This document shows positions 24,260 through 30,733 of a stretch of DNA of 35,232 nt, piece after piece (positions within the stretch are counted from its first letter, which is position 1; each line of letters begins with the position of its first letter). A program made the position numbers and the translations under genes. Origin of the DNA: Candidatus Uhrbacteria bacterium GW2011_GWE2_46_68 (GTDB taxonomy: Bacteria; Patescibacteriota; Patescibacteriia; UBA9934; GWF2-40-263); assembly GCA_001002765.1 (NCBI GenBank), contig LCMS01000009.1:1-35232 (forward strand), written 5' to 3'. The notes under the pieces were generated by a model. It had not been told where the DNA came from, did not search any database, and saw only the letters and a list, made by a program, of their open reading frames with translations.

Positions 24260-24517
24260 ATGCAAAAGCTGCTGTCGCTGTCCAAAGTTCTCCGCTCCGC
24301 CGGGAACCTCGAGGAGAGGAAGCTCCTCGCCATGATCGCCACGGGGGCCTTTGTGTTCCTGTGTATGATTGGCATGGCTGCCATGCCCGTGTTCCCCGGA
24401 AGCCATATCGCGGTCTTCCTCCTGGGAGTATTCGCGGTCGTCATGGCCATCGTCTTCGGGCTTCTCCTGCCCGAAAACTCCCCACTCAATCGGTGGATCC
24501 GTCCCCCGGACGCCTAG
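24260..24517 (+). CDS. Small two-helix membrane protein
   Basis: An 85-residue orphan with a basic N-terminus (MQKLLSLSKVLRSAGNLEERKLL) and two predicted membrane helices (about 23-45 and 48-70) separated by a short FPGSH turn, ending in a proline-rich tail. AGGAG lies 6 nt before the ATG. GC content and C-ending codon use look higher than in the neighbouring housekeeping genes. It has its own strong promoter and terminator. No known family was recognised. Confidence 0.75.
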   Translation: MQKLLSLSKVLRSAGNLEERKLLAMIATGAFVFLCMIGMAAMPVFPGSHIAVFLLGVFAVVMAIVFGLLLPENSPLNRWIRPPDA

Positions 24518-24534
24518 TCCACCCACTCACGCGC

Positions 24535-24565
24535 AAGCCGCCCCTCTCGACCAAGGGCGGCTTTT
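24535..24565 (+). terminator. Terminator of the small membrane protein gene
   Basis: AAGCCGCCC (24535-24543) pairs with GGGCGGCTT (24555-24563) around an 11-nt loop, ending in TTTT. Confidence 0.9.
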
Positions 24566-24608
24566 CTGTTTTGGAAAAATAGATCTTATGGGTCCCATAG
24601 GGCCTATC

Positions 24609-24631
24609 AAAAAGGACCCGCGCGGGTCCTT
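24609..24631 (-). terminator. Palindromic terminator of the DUF362-to-NMNAT operon
   Basis: A perfect 20-nt palindrome (24612-24631, AAGGACCCGC arms) is followed on the minus strand by a T run. It begins 6 nt after the nadM-like stop. T residues also follow on the plus strand, so it may be bidirectional. Confidence 0.9.
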
Positions 24632-24637
24632 ATTTTT

Positions 24638-25144
24638 TCACTTCAGTATCTTTATGCGTTTGACTCCCTCGATTTCCTTCATATACCTCGCGGCATCCTC
24701 GGGAACCAATTCTTCCCAATCCCCTCCCTCTTTCATAAGTCTCCGCACTTCAGTTGCACTGATCCCCGGTACTTCTTTGATTTTTTGTATTTCTATTCCT
24801 TTTCCTGCAAAACATTTTTCCACCTGTTCGTTCCCGGTCCAAACTTTTTCCACCCCGGGTGTTTTTTCCAAAACTTCTTGTGTCCATATTTCATCTCCTT
24901 CTTGATCGGCTACCGTCTCAAATTCCACATCAAACAGAGGAATGATGTCTTCTTCTTGCAAAGCGCGTTGAATCATTTCCTTGCGCTCGGCAAACGTAAA
25001 AGGATTCTCCTTATCTTGTGTCGAAGATCCTCCAATCACGATATAAATCTTTCGACACATTTTAACCATGCCTTGCAGTACCAAAAGATGTCCGCGATGA
25101 AACGGTTGAAACCGTCCCACAAATAATCCGACGGGTTTACTCAT
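24638..25144 (-). CDS. Nicotinamide-nucleotide adenylyltransferase (NadM-like)
   Basis: Nucleotidyltransferase predicted to join NMN and ATP to NAD. The 168 residues start MSKPVGLFVGRFQPFHRGHL, with the HxGH motif at His16-His19, and carry the second class signature GISATEVRRLM (ISxTxxR type) near 135. Length fits archaeal-type NadM proteins (about 170-180). The ATG at 25144 overlaps the end of the preceding gene by 8 bp, showing tight coupling. The longer in-frame extension to 25327 runs across the upstream gene and has no homology pattern. Substrate specificity (NMN against another nucleotide) is inferred from the motifs. Confidence 0.85.
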   Translation of the reverse strand: MSKPVGLFVGRFQPFHRGHLLVLQGMVKMCRKIYIVIGGSSTQDKENPFTFAERKEMIQRALQEEDIIPLFDVEFETVADQEGDEIWTQEVLEKTPGVEKVWTGNEQVEKCFAGKGIEIQKIKEVPGISATEVRRLMKEGGDWEELVPEDAARYMKEIEGVKRIKILK

Positions 25145-25418
25145 AAGAAATATTACCTTGATAATCTTCAATGATTGATTGGATGATGGCCTCCGGAGCC
25201 TTGCCTGTGGAATCTTGAACTGATTGCTTGATCTCTCCGTAGCGAGACAAAAGAGAACGTACGATATCCGGATGCTCGGAAAGAATAAATCGTGCCAAAA
25301 CTTCTTGGGTTTCCCCGCCGGCACCATTAAGTAACGTGATCATTTGGGCAATATCCATGCTTGCCAAATCTGATTGCTGCAATTTTTTTATAGCTTGTGA
25401 AACAAGAGAGGATTCCAT
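25137..25418 (-). CDS. Small helical hypothetical protein
   Basis: A 93-residue protein predicted almost all helical (MESSLVSQAIKKLQQSDLASMDIAQMITLLNGAGGETQEVLARFIL...). No family recognised. The start at 25418 lies 2 nt after the upstream stop; a longer in-frame start lies inside the upstream gene. Its end overlaps the NMN adenylyltransferase start by 8 bp. The LLNGAGGETQEVLARFIL segment looks like a short helix-loop-helix. Function unknown; the tight operon suggests a shared role with its neighbours. Confidence 0.7.
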   Translation of the reverse strand: MESSLVSQAIKKLQQSDLASMDIAQMITLLNGAGGETQEVLARFILSEHPDIVRSLLSRYGEIKQSVQDSTGKAPEAIIQSIIEDYQGNISYE

Positions 25419-25420
25419 AT

Positions 25421-26380
25421 CTAAGGATGTAATGGTCGGCCTTGCTCGGTGCAAACACCGTGTGCATACAGCTTCCCTTCTTTGAGAAAAAATCCGTAAT
25501 AATTTGTAGGGCTTTTTAAAACGATCGTAAATGTGTCATGACGCGCGTCTCGATAAAATCCATTTGGTTGAAGACCGGGAGCAATGACAAACACTTGGAA
25601 TGTTCCGGCTTCATCATACATGGCTATTTTCCTTCCTTCCTCACGCACACCAATGCTTGCCATATACACATCTATCTCAGTATTGGCTGTGCCGTATAAA
25701 CGGATGGAAGCTTTTTCTTCCAATATTTCCGCTCGTTCTCCTCTTCCTTTTTCTCTCAATGTTTGCGCGCGTTCCATGAGTCCTTCCACACGCTCGATTT
25801 CTTGATCCTCAAGGGTTTGAGACAACTGATCAACCAAGGCCTCTTTTTGAACAATCATTGAAATAAGATGTTGCTGACGACGAAGATTTTCTCGCAAACG
25901 CTGACGCATCACATAGGCCACATCCGGATTTTCCTCATGTCCTCGCAATGATTCTTCTTGTTCTTGAAGATGAATGAGTTCACTTCGCGCTTGTTGTAAA
26001 AAATCTTGAGCCGCTTCCAGCCGTTGATCAGGATAAATATCTATGGTCCCTCCTTCGGGTATATCAATTCCTCCCACATCAGGATAATGAATGGTGTCTG
26101 CATGAGCCTCTCGCAAACTTCCGGCTGTTCCAGCTCCCAAGGCAATGAGGAGGCTTCCGATACGTAAAAGACTGGCAGTGCGCAACGATGCGCCAGAAGA
26201 TGCACGTTCCAATAAAGTTTTCATTCCGCTTACCACCCGTGTACAACGATCTATATCTTGTTCCACTTGTGTGGAAGTTTCCGGTATTCGTACAGGGGGC
26301 TGTTCGAGCGTGCGTGTGTGTACGGACGCGGGTGCTGATTTTTCTGACGGCATATCATGAGAAAAAAATTGTTCGGACAT
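25421..26380 (-). CDS. Coiled-coil protein with one membrane helix
   Basis: A 319-residue protein of unknown function. A polar, proline-rich N-terminus (1-50) is followed by a short amphipathic helix, one membrane segment (about 72-89, RIGSLLIALGAGTAGS), a short linker with IHYPDVGGIDIPEGGTIDIYP, a long charged coiled coil (about 122-225) and a beta-rich C-terminal domain (about 226-319). The topology suggests a bitopic protein with its C-terminus outside (inference). ATG 26380 is 4 nt after the DUF362 gene stop; an in-frame ATG at 26398 overlaps that gene. It shares an unusual end (CATCCTTAG) with the gene before it. Confidence 0.72.
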   Translation of the reverse strand: MSEQFFSHDMPSEKSAPASVHTRTLEQPPVRIPETSTQVEQDIDRCTRVVSGMKTLLERASSGASLRTASLLRIGSLLIALGAGTAGSLREAHADTIHYPDVGGIDIPEGGTIDIYPDQRLEAAQDFLQQARSELIHLQEQEESLRGHEENPDVAYVMRQRLRENLRRQQHLISMIVQKEALVDQLSQTLEDQEIERVEGLMERAQTLREKGRGERAEILEEKASIRLYGTANTEIDVYMASIGVREEGRKIAMYDEAGTFQVFVIAPGLQPNGFYRDARHDTFTIVLKSPTNYYGFFLKEGKLYAHGVCTEQGRPLHP

Positions 26381-26384
26381 ATCT

Positions 26385-27266
26385 CTAAGGATGTGCAAAC
26401 GGATAAATCAAAGAAGAAATATCTTGTGTTCCGAGAATCGTGATCTGCTTTTGGTCCCCTTCACCATAACCCGCTTGCGCGGCAATCGCAAGATGTCCAA
26501 TATCCCCAGGATGGATGTTCATAAGACGACAACCGATCGTGTCAACGGCAATGGTATCAACGCCCGCGAGTGCAAACCTCGTTTCTACCAAGGTTCCTCG
26601 TGTGGGGCCATCTCCTTCCATAGCATCCCAAGCGTCAATAATGGTAAGTGATGGAGAAAATGTATGAAAAATTTCCGCAAGTGTCGCGTCGCGTGCTTGC
26701 GAACCTTGGTGATGCAAATAATCAACACGCGCCCATTTGCGACCACTTGCTGTATGAGAAGGAGGAACGATGATGATTCCTGCCGCCCAATTTTTCATTC
26801 CCAGAGAGACACCTGTGTCCCGATGAGTTTTCATGACGGCAAGATTGAGACGAACATCAGCCTCTGCCGCGATTTTGGAAATGCGCAAAGGAGTACGTGT
26901 TCCATCTTGTTTGATGCCCCATCCTTCCACTGTCTCATCATCATTCAAATCTACAAGCACTACACCGGGATATTCTTCCAGAAGTCGTTCATATCCAAAA
27001 TGACGAAAAGCGGCCTTGGTTCCATGATATGAAGCGTCCCCTATGAAAATTTTTGCTTGTGTCTTTGGACGAAAAAAATCTAAAACGCCACGAACAGCAT
27101 CTACATGTGTAGAAGCCAATTGAAAAAGATGGTGAACGAGATTTATCTTTATAAGTACGGTTTTAGCCTGCTCCAAATTTTGCCAACTTTCGGGTGGGAG
27201 CAAACGCAAAACCTGCACGATATTAGTGCGACGCTGTATCCCTTTATGGAGAGCAACAAAAACCAT
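26385..27266 (-). CDS. DUF362 family protein
   Basis: A 293-residue protein with the DUF362 pattern: KTVLIKINLVHH near residue 35, IFIGDASYHGT, a long ADVRLNLAVMKTHRDTGVSLGMKNWAAGII block (near 140-165), and FSPSLTIIDAWDAMEGDGPTRG (near 215). These are hallmarks of DUF362, whose function is not established; some members are fused to ferredoxin domains, which this one lacks. It is the first gene of a four-gene operon ending in the NMN adenylyltransferase. The extended -10 (TGATATAAT) lies so close to the ATG that the mRNA should be leaderless. Confidence 0.85.
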   Translation of the reverse strand: MVFVALHKGIQRRTNIVQVLRLLPPESWQNLEQAKTVLIKINLVHHLFQLASTHVDAVRGVLDFFRPKTQAKIFIGDASYHGTKAAFRHFGYERLLEEYPGVVLVDLNDDETVEGWGIKQDGTRTPLRISKIAAEADVRLNLAVMKTHRDTGVSLGMKNWAAGIIIVPPSHTASGRKWARVDYLHHQGSQARDATLAEIFHTFSPSLTIIDAWDAMEGDGPTRGTLVETRFALAGVDTIAVDTIGCRLMNIHPGDIGHLAIAAQAGYGEGDQKQITILGTQDISSLIYPFAHP

Positions 27267-27276
27267 AACGCTTGTT

Positions 27277-27282
27277 ATTATA
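27277..27282 (-). promoter_or_regulatory. Extended -10 of the DUF362 operon (predicted leaderless)
   Basis: Minus-strand TGATATAAT, a perfect extended -10 (TATAAT at 27282-27277), lies 10 nt before the ATG at 27266. No -35 match is visible. Confidence 0.7.
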
Positions 27283-27292
27283 TCATGATCGT

Positions 27293-27321
27293 TTGATTTG
27301 CCTCGGATGCTGAGCTACACT
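27293..27321 (+). promoter_or_regulatory. Promoter of murI (near-leaderless)
   Basis: -35 TTGATT (27293-27298), 17-bp spacer, -10 TACACT (27316-27321). The predicted start is about 6 nt before ATG 27334. The promoter is divergent from the DUF362 operon. Confidence 0.65.
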
Positions 27322-27333
27322 AAAAACTCCTTT

Positions 27334-28152
27334 ATGCTTGGTATTTTTGATTCAGGATTTGGGGGGCTCACTGTGTTGAGAGAAATCCACCGTCGCCTTC
27401 CTCATCTTTCCACTCTTTATCTTGGTGACAATGCGCGCGCTCCCTATGGCGATCGATCGCAAGAAGAAATCTTTCAATTTGCTTTGGAAGGATTGTCTTT
27501 TTTATTTGCACAAGGATGTCCACTGGTGATCTTTGCTTGTAATACGGCGAGCGCCCACGCGTTGCGAAGAATTCAACAAACGATTTTGCCTATACGATTT
27601 CCTGATCGCCGTGTATTGGGAGTCACACGACCGACTGTGGAATATCTTGCGGGATCTGATCGTGCTCATCATTTAGGAATTTTTGCCACACAGGCGACGG
27701 TCGATTCTCGCAGTTATGAACTAGAGCTTCATAAACTTCTTGCAAAAAATTCTGTCATGCTCACTCAAGTGGCTTGTCCTGGTTTGACAAATTTGATTGA
27801 AGCGGGAAAAGAGGAAACAGAAGAAACCGCACAGTTGGTAAAACATTTTGTCTCTGACATGCTTACGCAAGATCCACATGTCCAGCGTGTGTTGTTGGCC
27901 TGCACTCATTACCCGCTTATCAAACATCTCTTTGGAAAATCGTTGCCCAAGGGGGTGGATGTGTTGACACAAGGAGAAGTAGTCGCACAAAAATTGGAAA
28001 CCTATCTTGAGCGGCACCCAGAGATGATGGGTCGATTGAATCAAAATGGAATGCGAAAATACTGCACCACATCTTCTGCTGGTATTTCGCAACTCGCCAC
28101 ACGATTTTATGGATCAGAAATCAATTTTGAACAAGTGAATATCCATGGTTGA
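27334..28152 (+). CDS. murI: Glutamate racemase
   Basis: Makes D-glutamate for peptidoglycan. The 272 residues begin MLGIFDSGFGGLTVLREI (Asp7-Ser8 of the active site), with LGDNARAPYG (30-39) and the two catalytic cysteines in FACNTASA (Cys69) and LLACTHYPL (Cys190). Length is normal. The start at 27334 is preferred over 27298 because the -10 of the promoter lies between them and homologues begin at this DSGFGG motif. No Shine-Dalgarno; the leader is only about 6 nt. The stop overlaps the -35 of the next cassette. Confidence 0.96.
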   Translation: MLGIFDSGFGGLTVLREIHRRLPHLSTLYLGDNARAPYGDRSQEEIFQFALEGLSFLFAQGCPLVIFACNTASAHALRRIQQTILPIRFPDRRVLGVTRPTVEYLAGSDRAHHLGIFATQATVDSRSYELELHKLLAKNSVMLTQVACPGLTNLIEAGKEETEETAQLVKHFVSDMLTQDPHVQRVLLACTHYPLIKHLFGKSLPKGVDVLTQGEVVAQKLETYLERHPEMMGRLNQNGMRKYCTTSSAGISQLATRFYGSEINFEQVNIHG

Positions 28153-28177
28153 ATAGGGACATCGGTTTTGATACGAT
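28149..28177 (+). promoter_or_regulatory. Promoter of the orphan gene at 28221
   Basis: -35 TTGAAT (28149-28154, overlapping the murI stop), exact 17-bp spacer, -10 TACGAT (28172-28177). The leader is about 37 nt; in it CGGAC/GTCCG (28202-28217) forms a hairpin whose loop holds most of the Shine-Dalgarno GAGGAG. Confidence 0.8.
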
Positions 28178-28220
28178 GTGCTCGCGAACATCAACCCACA
28201 CCGGACAGAGGAGTCCGTTC

Positions 28221-28532
28221 ATGAGTCAAAAACGTTCGTGTCGCAAACGCCCCCTCCTTCAAGTCAGAAACCATCAGGGGTTGTACTTCGACCTCCAAAG
28301 CCTCGATGAACTTCGTGATGGTTTGAGAAATGGTTGGCTCAGGCCGACCGATCTCGTCACTGCAGATGGAGAACATGGAATGGAAGTCGGTCAGATCGAC
28401 GGGATCGATGCTGACTACGTTGAGAGGGTGAAGGAAGCAACCGAACCGCTCCCACATCGACGCCACCCCAACCGTCTCCCTGTGGAGCATGAAGACCTTC
28501 AAGAAATCTGCAACGAAATGCCCCGGGCATAA
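28221..28532 (+). CDS. Orphan hypothetical protein
   Basis: A 103-residue protein with no recognised family. The N-terminus is very basic (MSQKRSCRKRPLLQ); the middle (LYFDLQSLDELRDGLRNGWLRPTDLVTADGEHGMEVGQIDG) has the look of a small alpha/beta module similar to GYF-2-type motifs (DLQSLDELRDGLRNGWLRPTDLV), but that is only suggestive. The start is set by GAGGAG 7 nt upstream; a longer frame (28149) overlaps the promoter. It has its own promoter and terminator, and GC-rich codon use unlike murI. Confidence 0.7.
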   Translation: MSQKRSCRKRPLLQVRNHQGLYFDLQSLDELRDGLRNGWLRPTDLVTADGEHGMEVGQIDGIDADYVERVKEATEPLPHRRHPNRLPVEHEDLQEICNEMPRA

Positions 28533-28564
28533 TCACACGCCTCGTTTTCTTCACACGCGCACGC

Positions 28565-28589
28565 GCTGTCCATCTCGGACGGCTTTTTT
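28565..28589 (+). terminator. Terminator of the orphan gene at 28221
   Basis: GCTGTCC / GGACGGC (one T-G pair) around ATCTC, followed by six T residues; about 32 nt after the stop. Confidence 0.85.
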
Positions 28590-28612
28590 GTAAAGACATT
28601 GATGAGGGCGAC

Positions 28613-28640
28613 TTGATTTCCGATTTTATTTTGTTATACT
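28613..28640 (+). promoter_or_regulatory. Promoter of tRNA-Gln(UUG)
   Basis: -35 TTGATT (28613-28618), 16-bp spacer, -10 TATACT (28635-28640). The predicted start is about 26 nt before the tRNA. Confidence 0.7.
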
Positions 28641-28672
28641 TTCCACGCTACACTGCTAAAGAATATCTGCCT

Positions 28673-28746
28673 TCCCGGATCGTCTAAAGGCAGGACACCA
28701 GGTTTTGGTCCTGGGTATCGGGGTTCGAATCCCTGTCCGGGAACCA
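28673..28746 (+). tRNA. tRNA-Gln (anticodon UUG), CCA encoded
   Basis: A complete cloverleaf: acceptor TCCCGGA/TCCGGGA, anticodon stem CCAGG/CCTGG around loop TTTTGGT (anticodon TTG), T arm GGGTTCGAATCCC, discriminator A, encoded CCA at 28744-28746. The CCA is also the first three bases of the downstream palindrome. It is a paralogue of the tRNA-Gln(CUG) at 4819. Confidence 0.96.
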
Positions 28747-28783
28747 CATAAAAACCACAGACATGTCTGTGGTTTTTATGTGG
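28744..28783 (+). terminator. Perfect 40-nt palindrome fused to the tRNA-Gln CCA end
   Basis: Perfect 20-bp inverted repeat (28744-28763 with 28764-28783, no loop bases outside the palindrome centre) that begins with the tRNA CCA itself. The right arm contains GGTTTTTATG, so it can work as a terminator and as a processing structure. Confidence 0.85.
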
Positions 28784-28786
28784 TAA

Positions 28787-28899
28787 GGAAAGCGACAGCT
28801 TTCCCAAACGGATGTCCGCATTTTGTAACATCCGTTTGCCAGACAGGGATATAGCGAGCAAAGAGAGCTTGCTCTCGAGAGTGAGCGTTCATCCCTGTC
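28787..28899 (+). repeat. Cluster of stem-loops between two tRNA-Gln 3' ends
   Basis: In order: GGAAAGC/GCTTTCC with loop GACA (28787-28804); an 11-bp stem with 12-nt loop (28805-28815 with 28828-28838); and an outer GACAGGGAT/ATCCCTGTC stem (28842-28850 with 28891-28899) holding GAGCAA/TTGCTC inside. No gene is visible. The right arm of the last stem is the start of the second tRNA 3'-end copy. Confidence 0.7.
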
Positions 28900-28908
28900 C
28901 GGGAACCA
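28891..28908 (+). pseudogene. Second copy of the tRNA-Gln 3' end (relic)
   Basis: The 18-nt ATCCCTGTCCGGGAACCA is an exact direct repeat of the tRNA-Gln(UUG) 3' end (28729-28746), 162 bp downstream. The bases before it (GTTC, with GA missing) look like the rest of a T loop. It is followed by its own terminator at 28915-28940, as if a second tRNA gene lost its 5' part. Confidence 0.65.
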
Positions 28909-28914
28909 ACAAAC

Positions 28915-28940
28915 ATCCTCAGTTTCACCTGGGGATTTTT
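28915..28940 (+). terminator. Terminator after the tRNA-Gln relic
   Basis: ATCCTCAG pairs with CTGGGGAT (one G-T pair) around TTTCAC, followed by TTTT. Confidence 0.75.
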
Positions 28941-28953
28941 GTTATCCCCAAAT

Positions 28954-29877
28954 TGGGGTCAGGTCGTGCTTCGTGCTTTTTTTATTTTTTTGTATACTCC
29001 TCGGCTGATTTTACTAACGACAGATCGATCTAAATGAAGAAATCTGGCTATTTCCGACGCAGAATACCCGCAAAGAAATCGAGCAAATACTATCGCCTCA
29101 TTTCGTTCGTTCTTCGTTGAAATATCTTCAAAAAGTTCTTGAAGGTTTGGTTTTCCTACTATTCTTTCTTCTCTGGAATGTTCTTTAATGTGCTCGGAAC
29201 TTTTTGTTTTTTTCCAAATCCAATGAACAAATTGTGGGGTGCCTAAAATAAAACGATGTGTCAAATCACGATAAGGATCCTCAACACAAGTTCCTTCCGA
29301 AATGAAACGATGATATTCCTTTTGAGCTTTATTTTTACTTTTTGAAAATAAGCTGAGCATCCAATTGATGGATAACCAATCAGGACAACAAACGGACCCA
29401 ACGGTTGCTCGATAGCTACTCCATTTCCAAAATCGTGGATGAGAAACCAATTTTGCACGCACTGGGTTCAATATAATGTAACGGGAAACACCAAGGAGAT
29501 AAGATTCCTTTTCGATAACAAATGCCTTATAACGACCTTGAAACAAATGTCCAATACGTCTATGGCGAGCATTAAACCATTGTGTATAGTTACCATTGAG
29601 ATCCCTCATTGCTTTGGAAAGATTTGCATCTGGCGTTTCGATAAGTAAATGGTAATGATTGTCCATAAGACAATAGGCATGACAAATAAGATGATAGGTT
29701 TCAACAGCTTTCCGCAACCAATCAAGAAATTTTTTTCTATCCTTATCATCTAGGTAGATGTCCTGAAAAGCATTACCCCTGGTTATGACATGGTAAAGAG
29801 CATTTGAATACTCGACACGGATTGGTCTGGACATATCAATCATTATAGCAAAAAGCACGAAGCACGACCTGACCCCA
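28954..29877 (-). mobile_element. Intact RAYT element with 28-bp perfect terminal inverted repeats
   Basis: A 924-bp element bounded by perfect inverted repeats 28954-28981 and 29850-29877 that read inward TGGGGTCAGGTCGTGCTTCG, then TGCTTTTT. Each arm contains the tandem GTGCTTC/GTGCTTT. It encodes one REP-associated tyrosine transposase; the gene's TGA stop lies inside the left repeat. Related repeats occur at 22127-22189 and, degenerate, at 15174-15248, 35083-35112 and 11808-11816. No target duplication is evident at the edges. Confidence 0.85.
28959..29834 (-). CDS. REP-associated tyrosine transposase (RAYT, Y1/HUH family)
   Basis: A single-strand DNA transposase of the IS200/IS605-like Y1 class associated with REP palindromes. 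The 291 residues start MSRPIRVEYSNALYHVITRGN, carry the HUH motif in NHYHLLIET, and the LFQGRYKAFVIEKESYLLGVSRYIILNPVRA region that holds the catalytic Tyr. A C-terminal helix-turn-helix follows (YSASEIARFLHLDRSVVSKISRG). The frame is intact. The start at 29834 matches the family N-terminus; an in-frame ATG at 29843 is an alternative. The last codons and the stop come from the terminal repeat. The protein probably recognises the repeat family listed in this window. Confidence 0.93.
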   Translation of the reverse strand: MSRPIRVEYSNALYHVITRGNAFQDIYLDDKDRKKFLDWLRKAVETYHLICHAYCLMDNHYHLLIETPDANLSKAMRDLNGNYTQWFNARHRRIGHLFQGRYKAFVIEKESYLLGVSRYIILNPVRAKLVSHPRFWKWSSYRATVGSVCCPDWLSINWMLSLFSKSKNKAQKEYHRFISEGTCVEDPYRDLTHRFILGTPQFVHWIWKKTKSSEHIKEHSREERIVGKPNLQELFEDISTKNERNEAIVFARFLCGYSASEIARFLHLDRSVVSKISRGVYKKIKKARSTT

Positions 29878-29953
29878 CTTTACATTTATCCCCTCTTCCC
29901 CCAAGATACAAATTGTCCCTCATTGATATACCCCTCATCATTCGGAGGCTCTC

Positions 29954-30169
29954 ATGAACGGACAAATGCCCTTTACTTTTCGACCCTGGATGTGGATTCT
30001 GCTCTTCGTTGGAACAGCCTTGCTTCTCTTCAACTACGATCCTGTGGGAGATCTGCTCAACCAGTGGTTTGGCCCCAGGGCTGAACGATGGGCAACGAAC
30101 ATCATCCTGTGGATTGCAATCATCCTCTTCACGTTCCTTCCGAAAAAAAACCCTCCTCCACAAGAGTGA
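29954..30169 (+). CDS. Small two-helix membrane protein (orphan)
   Basis: A 71-residue protein with two predicted membrane helices (about 11-26, WMWILLFVGTALLLF, and 48-63, NIILWIAIILFTFL) joined by a loop DPVGDLLNQWFGPRAER, ending KKNPPPQE. GGAGG lies 5 nt before the ATG. The inter-helix loop places both termini on the same side. It is co-transcribed with the next gene (27-bp gap). The RAYT element ends 77 bp upstream and may have displaced the original promoter; none is clear. Confidence 0.7.
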   Translation: MNGQMPFTFRPWMWILLFVGTALLLFNYDPVGDLLNQWFGPRAERWATNIILWIAIILFTFLPKKNPPPQE

Positions 30170-30196
30170 ATGAACACTACCCTCAAGGAGACCCTC

Positions 30197-30640
30197 ATGC
30201 CCAAACTCAGCTGGCTCGAAGCGGCGGAAAAGTATAACCGCCATTCCCCTGCTGCCAAGAAGCAGGAAGAAGATGCGCTTGTGCATCAGATCGCGAGAGA
30301 ACTTCAGCAGTTCCTCGACAGCCCTGAAGGACAAGCGGCCTTGGAGCTCCTCAAGGCAAGTGGTCGTCACATCATCCTCGCCGAGGAACGCGATGGTGCG
30401 CATGGTACGGTCTATTTCCTCGATGGTGAAGGACTGCGAAAGTCCCACGAAGCTATGGGGATGTGGACGGCCTATGCAAACCCACAGGAGGGACACGTCC
30501 GTAGCCCGCGAGTTCTGCCTCTTGAGGCAAGAGAAGCTGTGGAAGTTGTGAAGCACGACAGACAACCTCTTGTCGAACTCATCGCTTGCATCCGCCGCGA
30601 TCTCGACAACATCGCCGCCGAGGCCCCCTCTTCTCCCTGA
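30197..30640 (+). CDS. Orphan soluble hypothetical protein
   Basis: A 147-residue protein with no recognised family. Helical N-terminal half (LEAAEKYNRHSPAAKKQEEDALVHQIARELQQFL), a short beta segment (RHIILAEERDGAHGTVYFLDGEGL) and a helical C-terminus (EVVKHDRQPLVELIACIRRDL). The start is MPKLSW, preceded by AAGGAG at 6 nt; its leader (CAAGGAGACCCTCATGCCCAA) is nearly identical to that of the gene at 34433. An ATG at 30170 directly after the upstream stop is an alternative. A strong terminator follows. Confidence 0.72.
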   Translation: MPKLSWLEAAEKYNRHSPAAKKQEEDALVHQIARELQQFLDSPEGQAALELLKASGRHIILAEERDGAHGTVYFLDGEGLRKSHEAMGMWTAYANPQEGHVRSPRVLPLEAREAVEVVKHDRQPLVELIACIRRDLDNIAAEAPSSP

Positions 30641-30654
30641 TCCTCTTTTCACGC

Positions 30655-30679
30655 AAACGACCCTCACCGGTCGTTTTTT
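30655..30679 (+). terminator. Terminator of the 29954-30640 pair
   Basis: AAACGACC / GGTCGTTT (30655-30662 with 30669-30676) around CTCACC, then T residues. Confidence 0.92.
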
Positions 30680-30689
30680 CGTACAAAAA

Positions 30690-30698
30690 TGATAGAAT
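30690..30698 (+). promoter_or_regulatory. Extended -10 of the MFS-like transporter gene
   Basis: TGATAGAAT (extended -10) lies directly after the preceding terminator and 35 nt before ATG 30734. The -35 position is poor. Confidence 0.5.
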
Positions 30699-30733
30699 AA
30701 AACACATCGCCTCCGTTATCTCACTCCTCTTTT

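Noticed and set aside
28744-28899. The stem-loop cluster as a CRISPR array or integron attC site
   Set aside because: There are no regularly spaced identical repeats, no cas genes, and no attC core sites; the stems differ in sequence.
29843-30667. Minus-strand reading frame of 274 codons opposite the genes at 29954 and 30197
   Set aside because: Both opposite-strand genes have Shine-Dalgarno sequences and a terminator; this frame has no start signal and is low-complexity.
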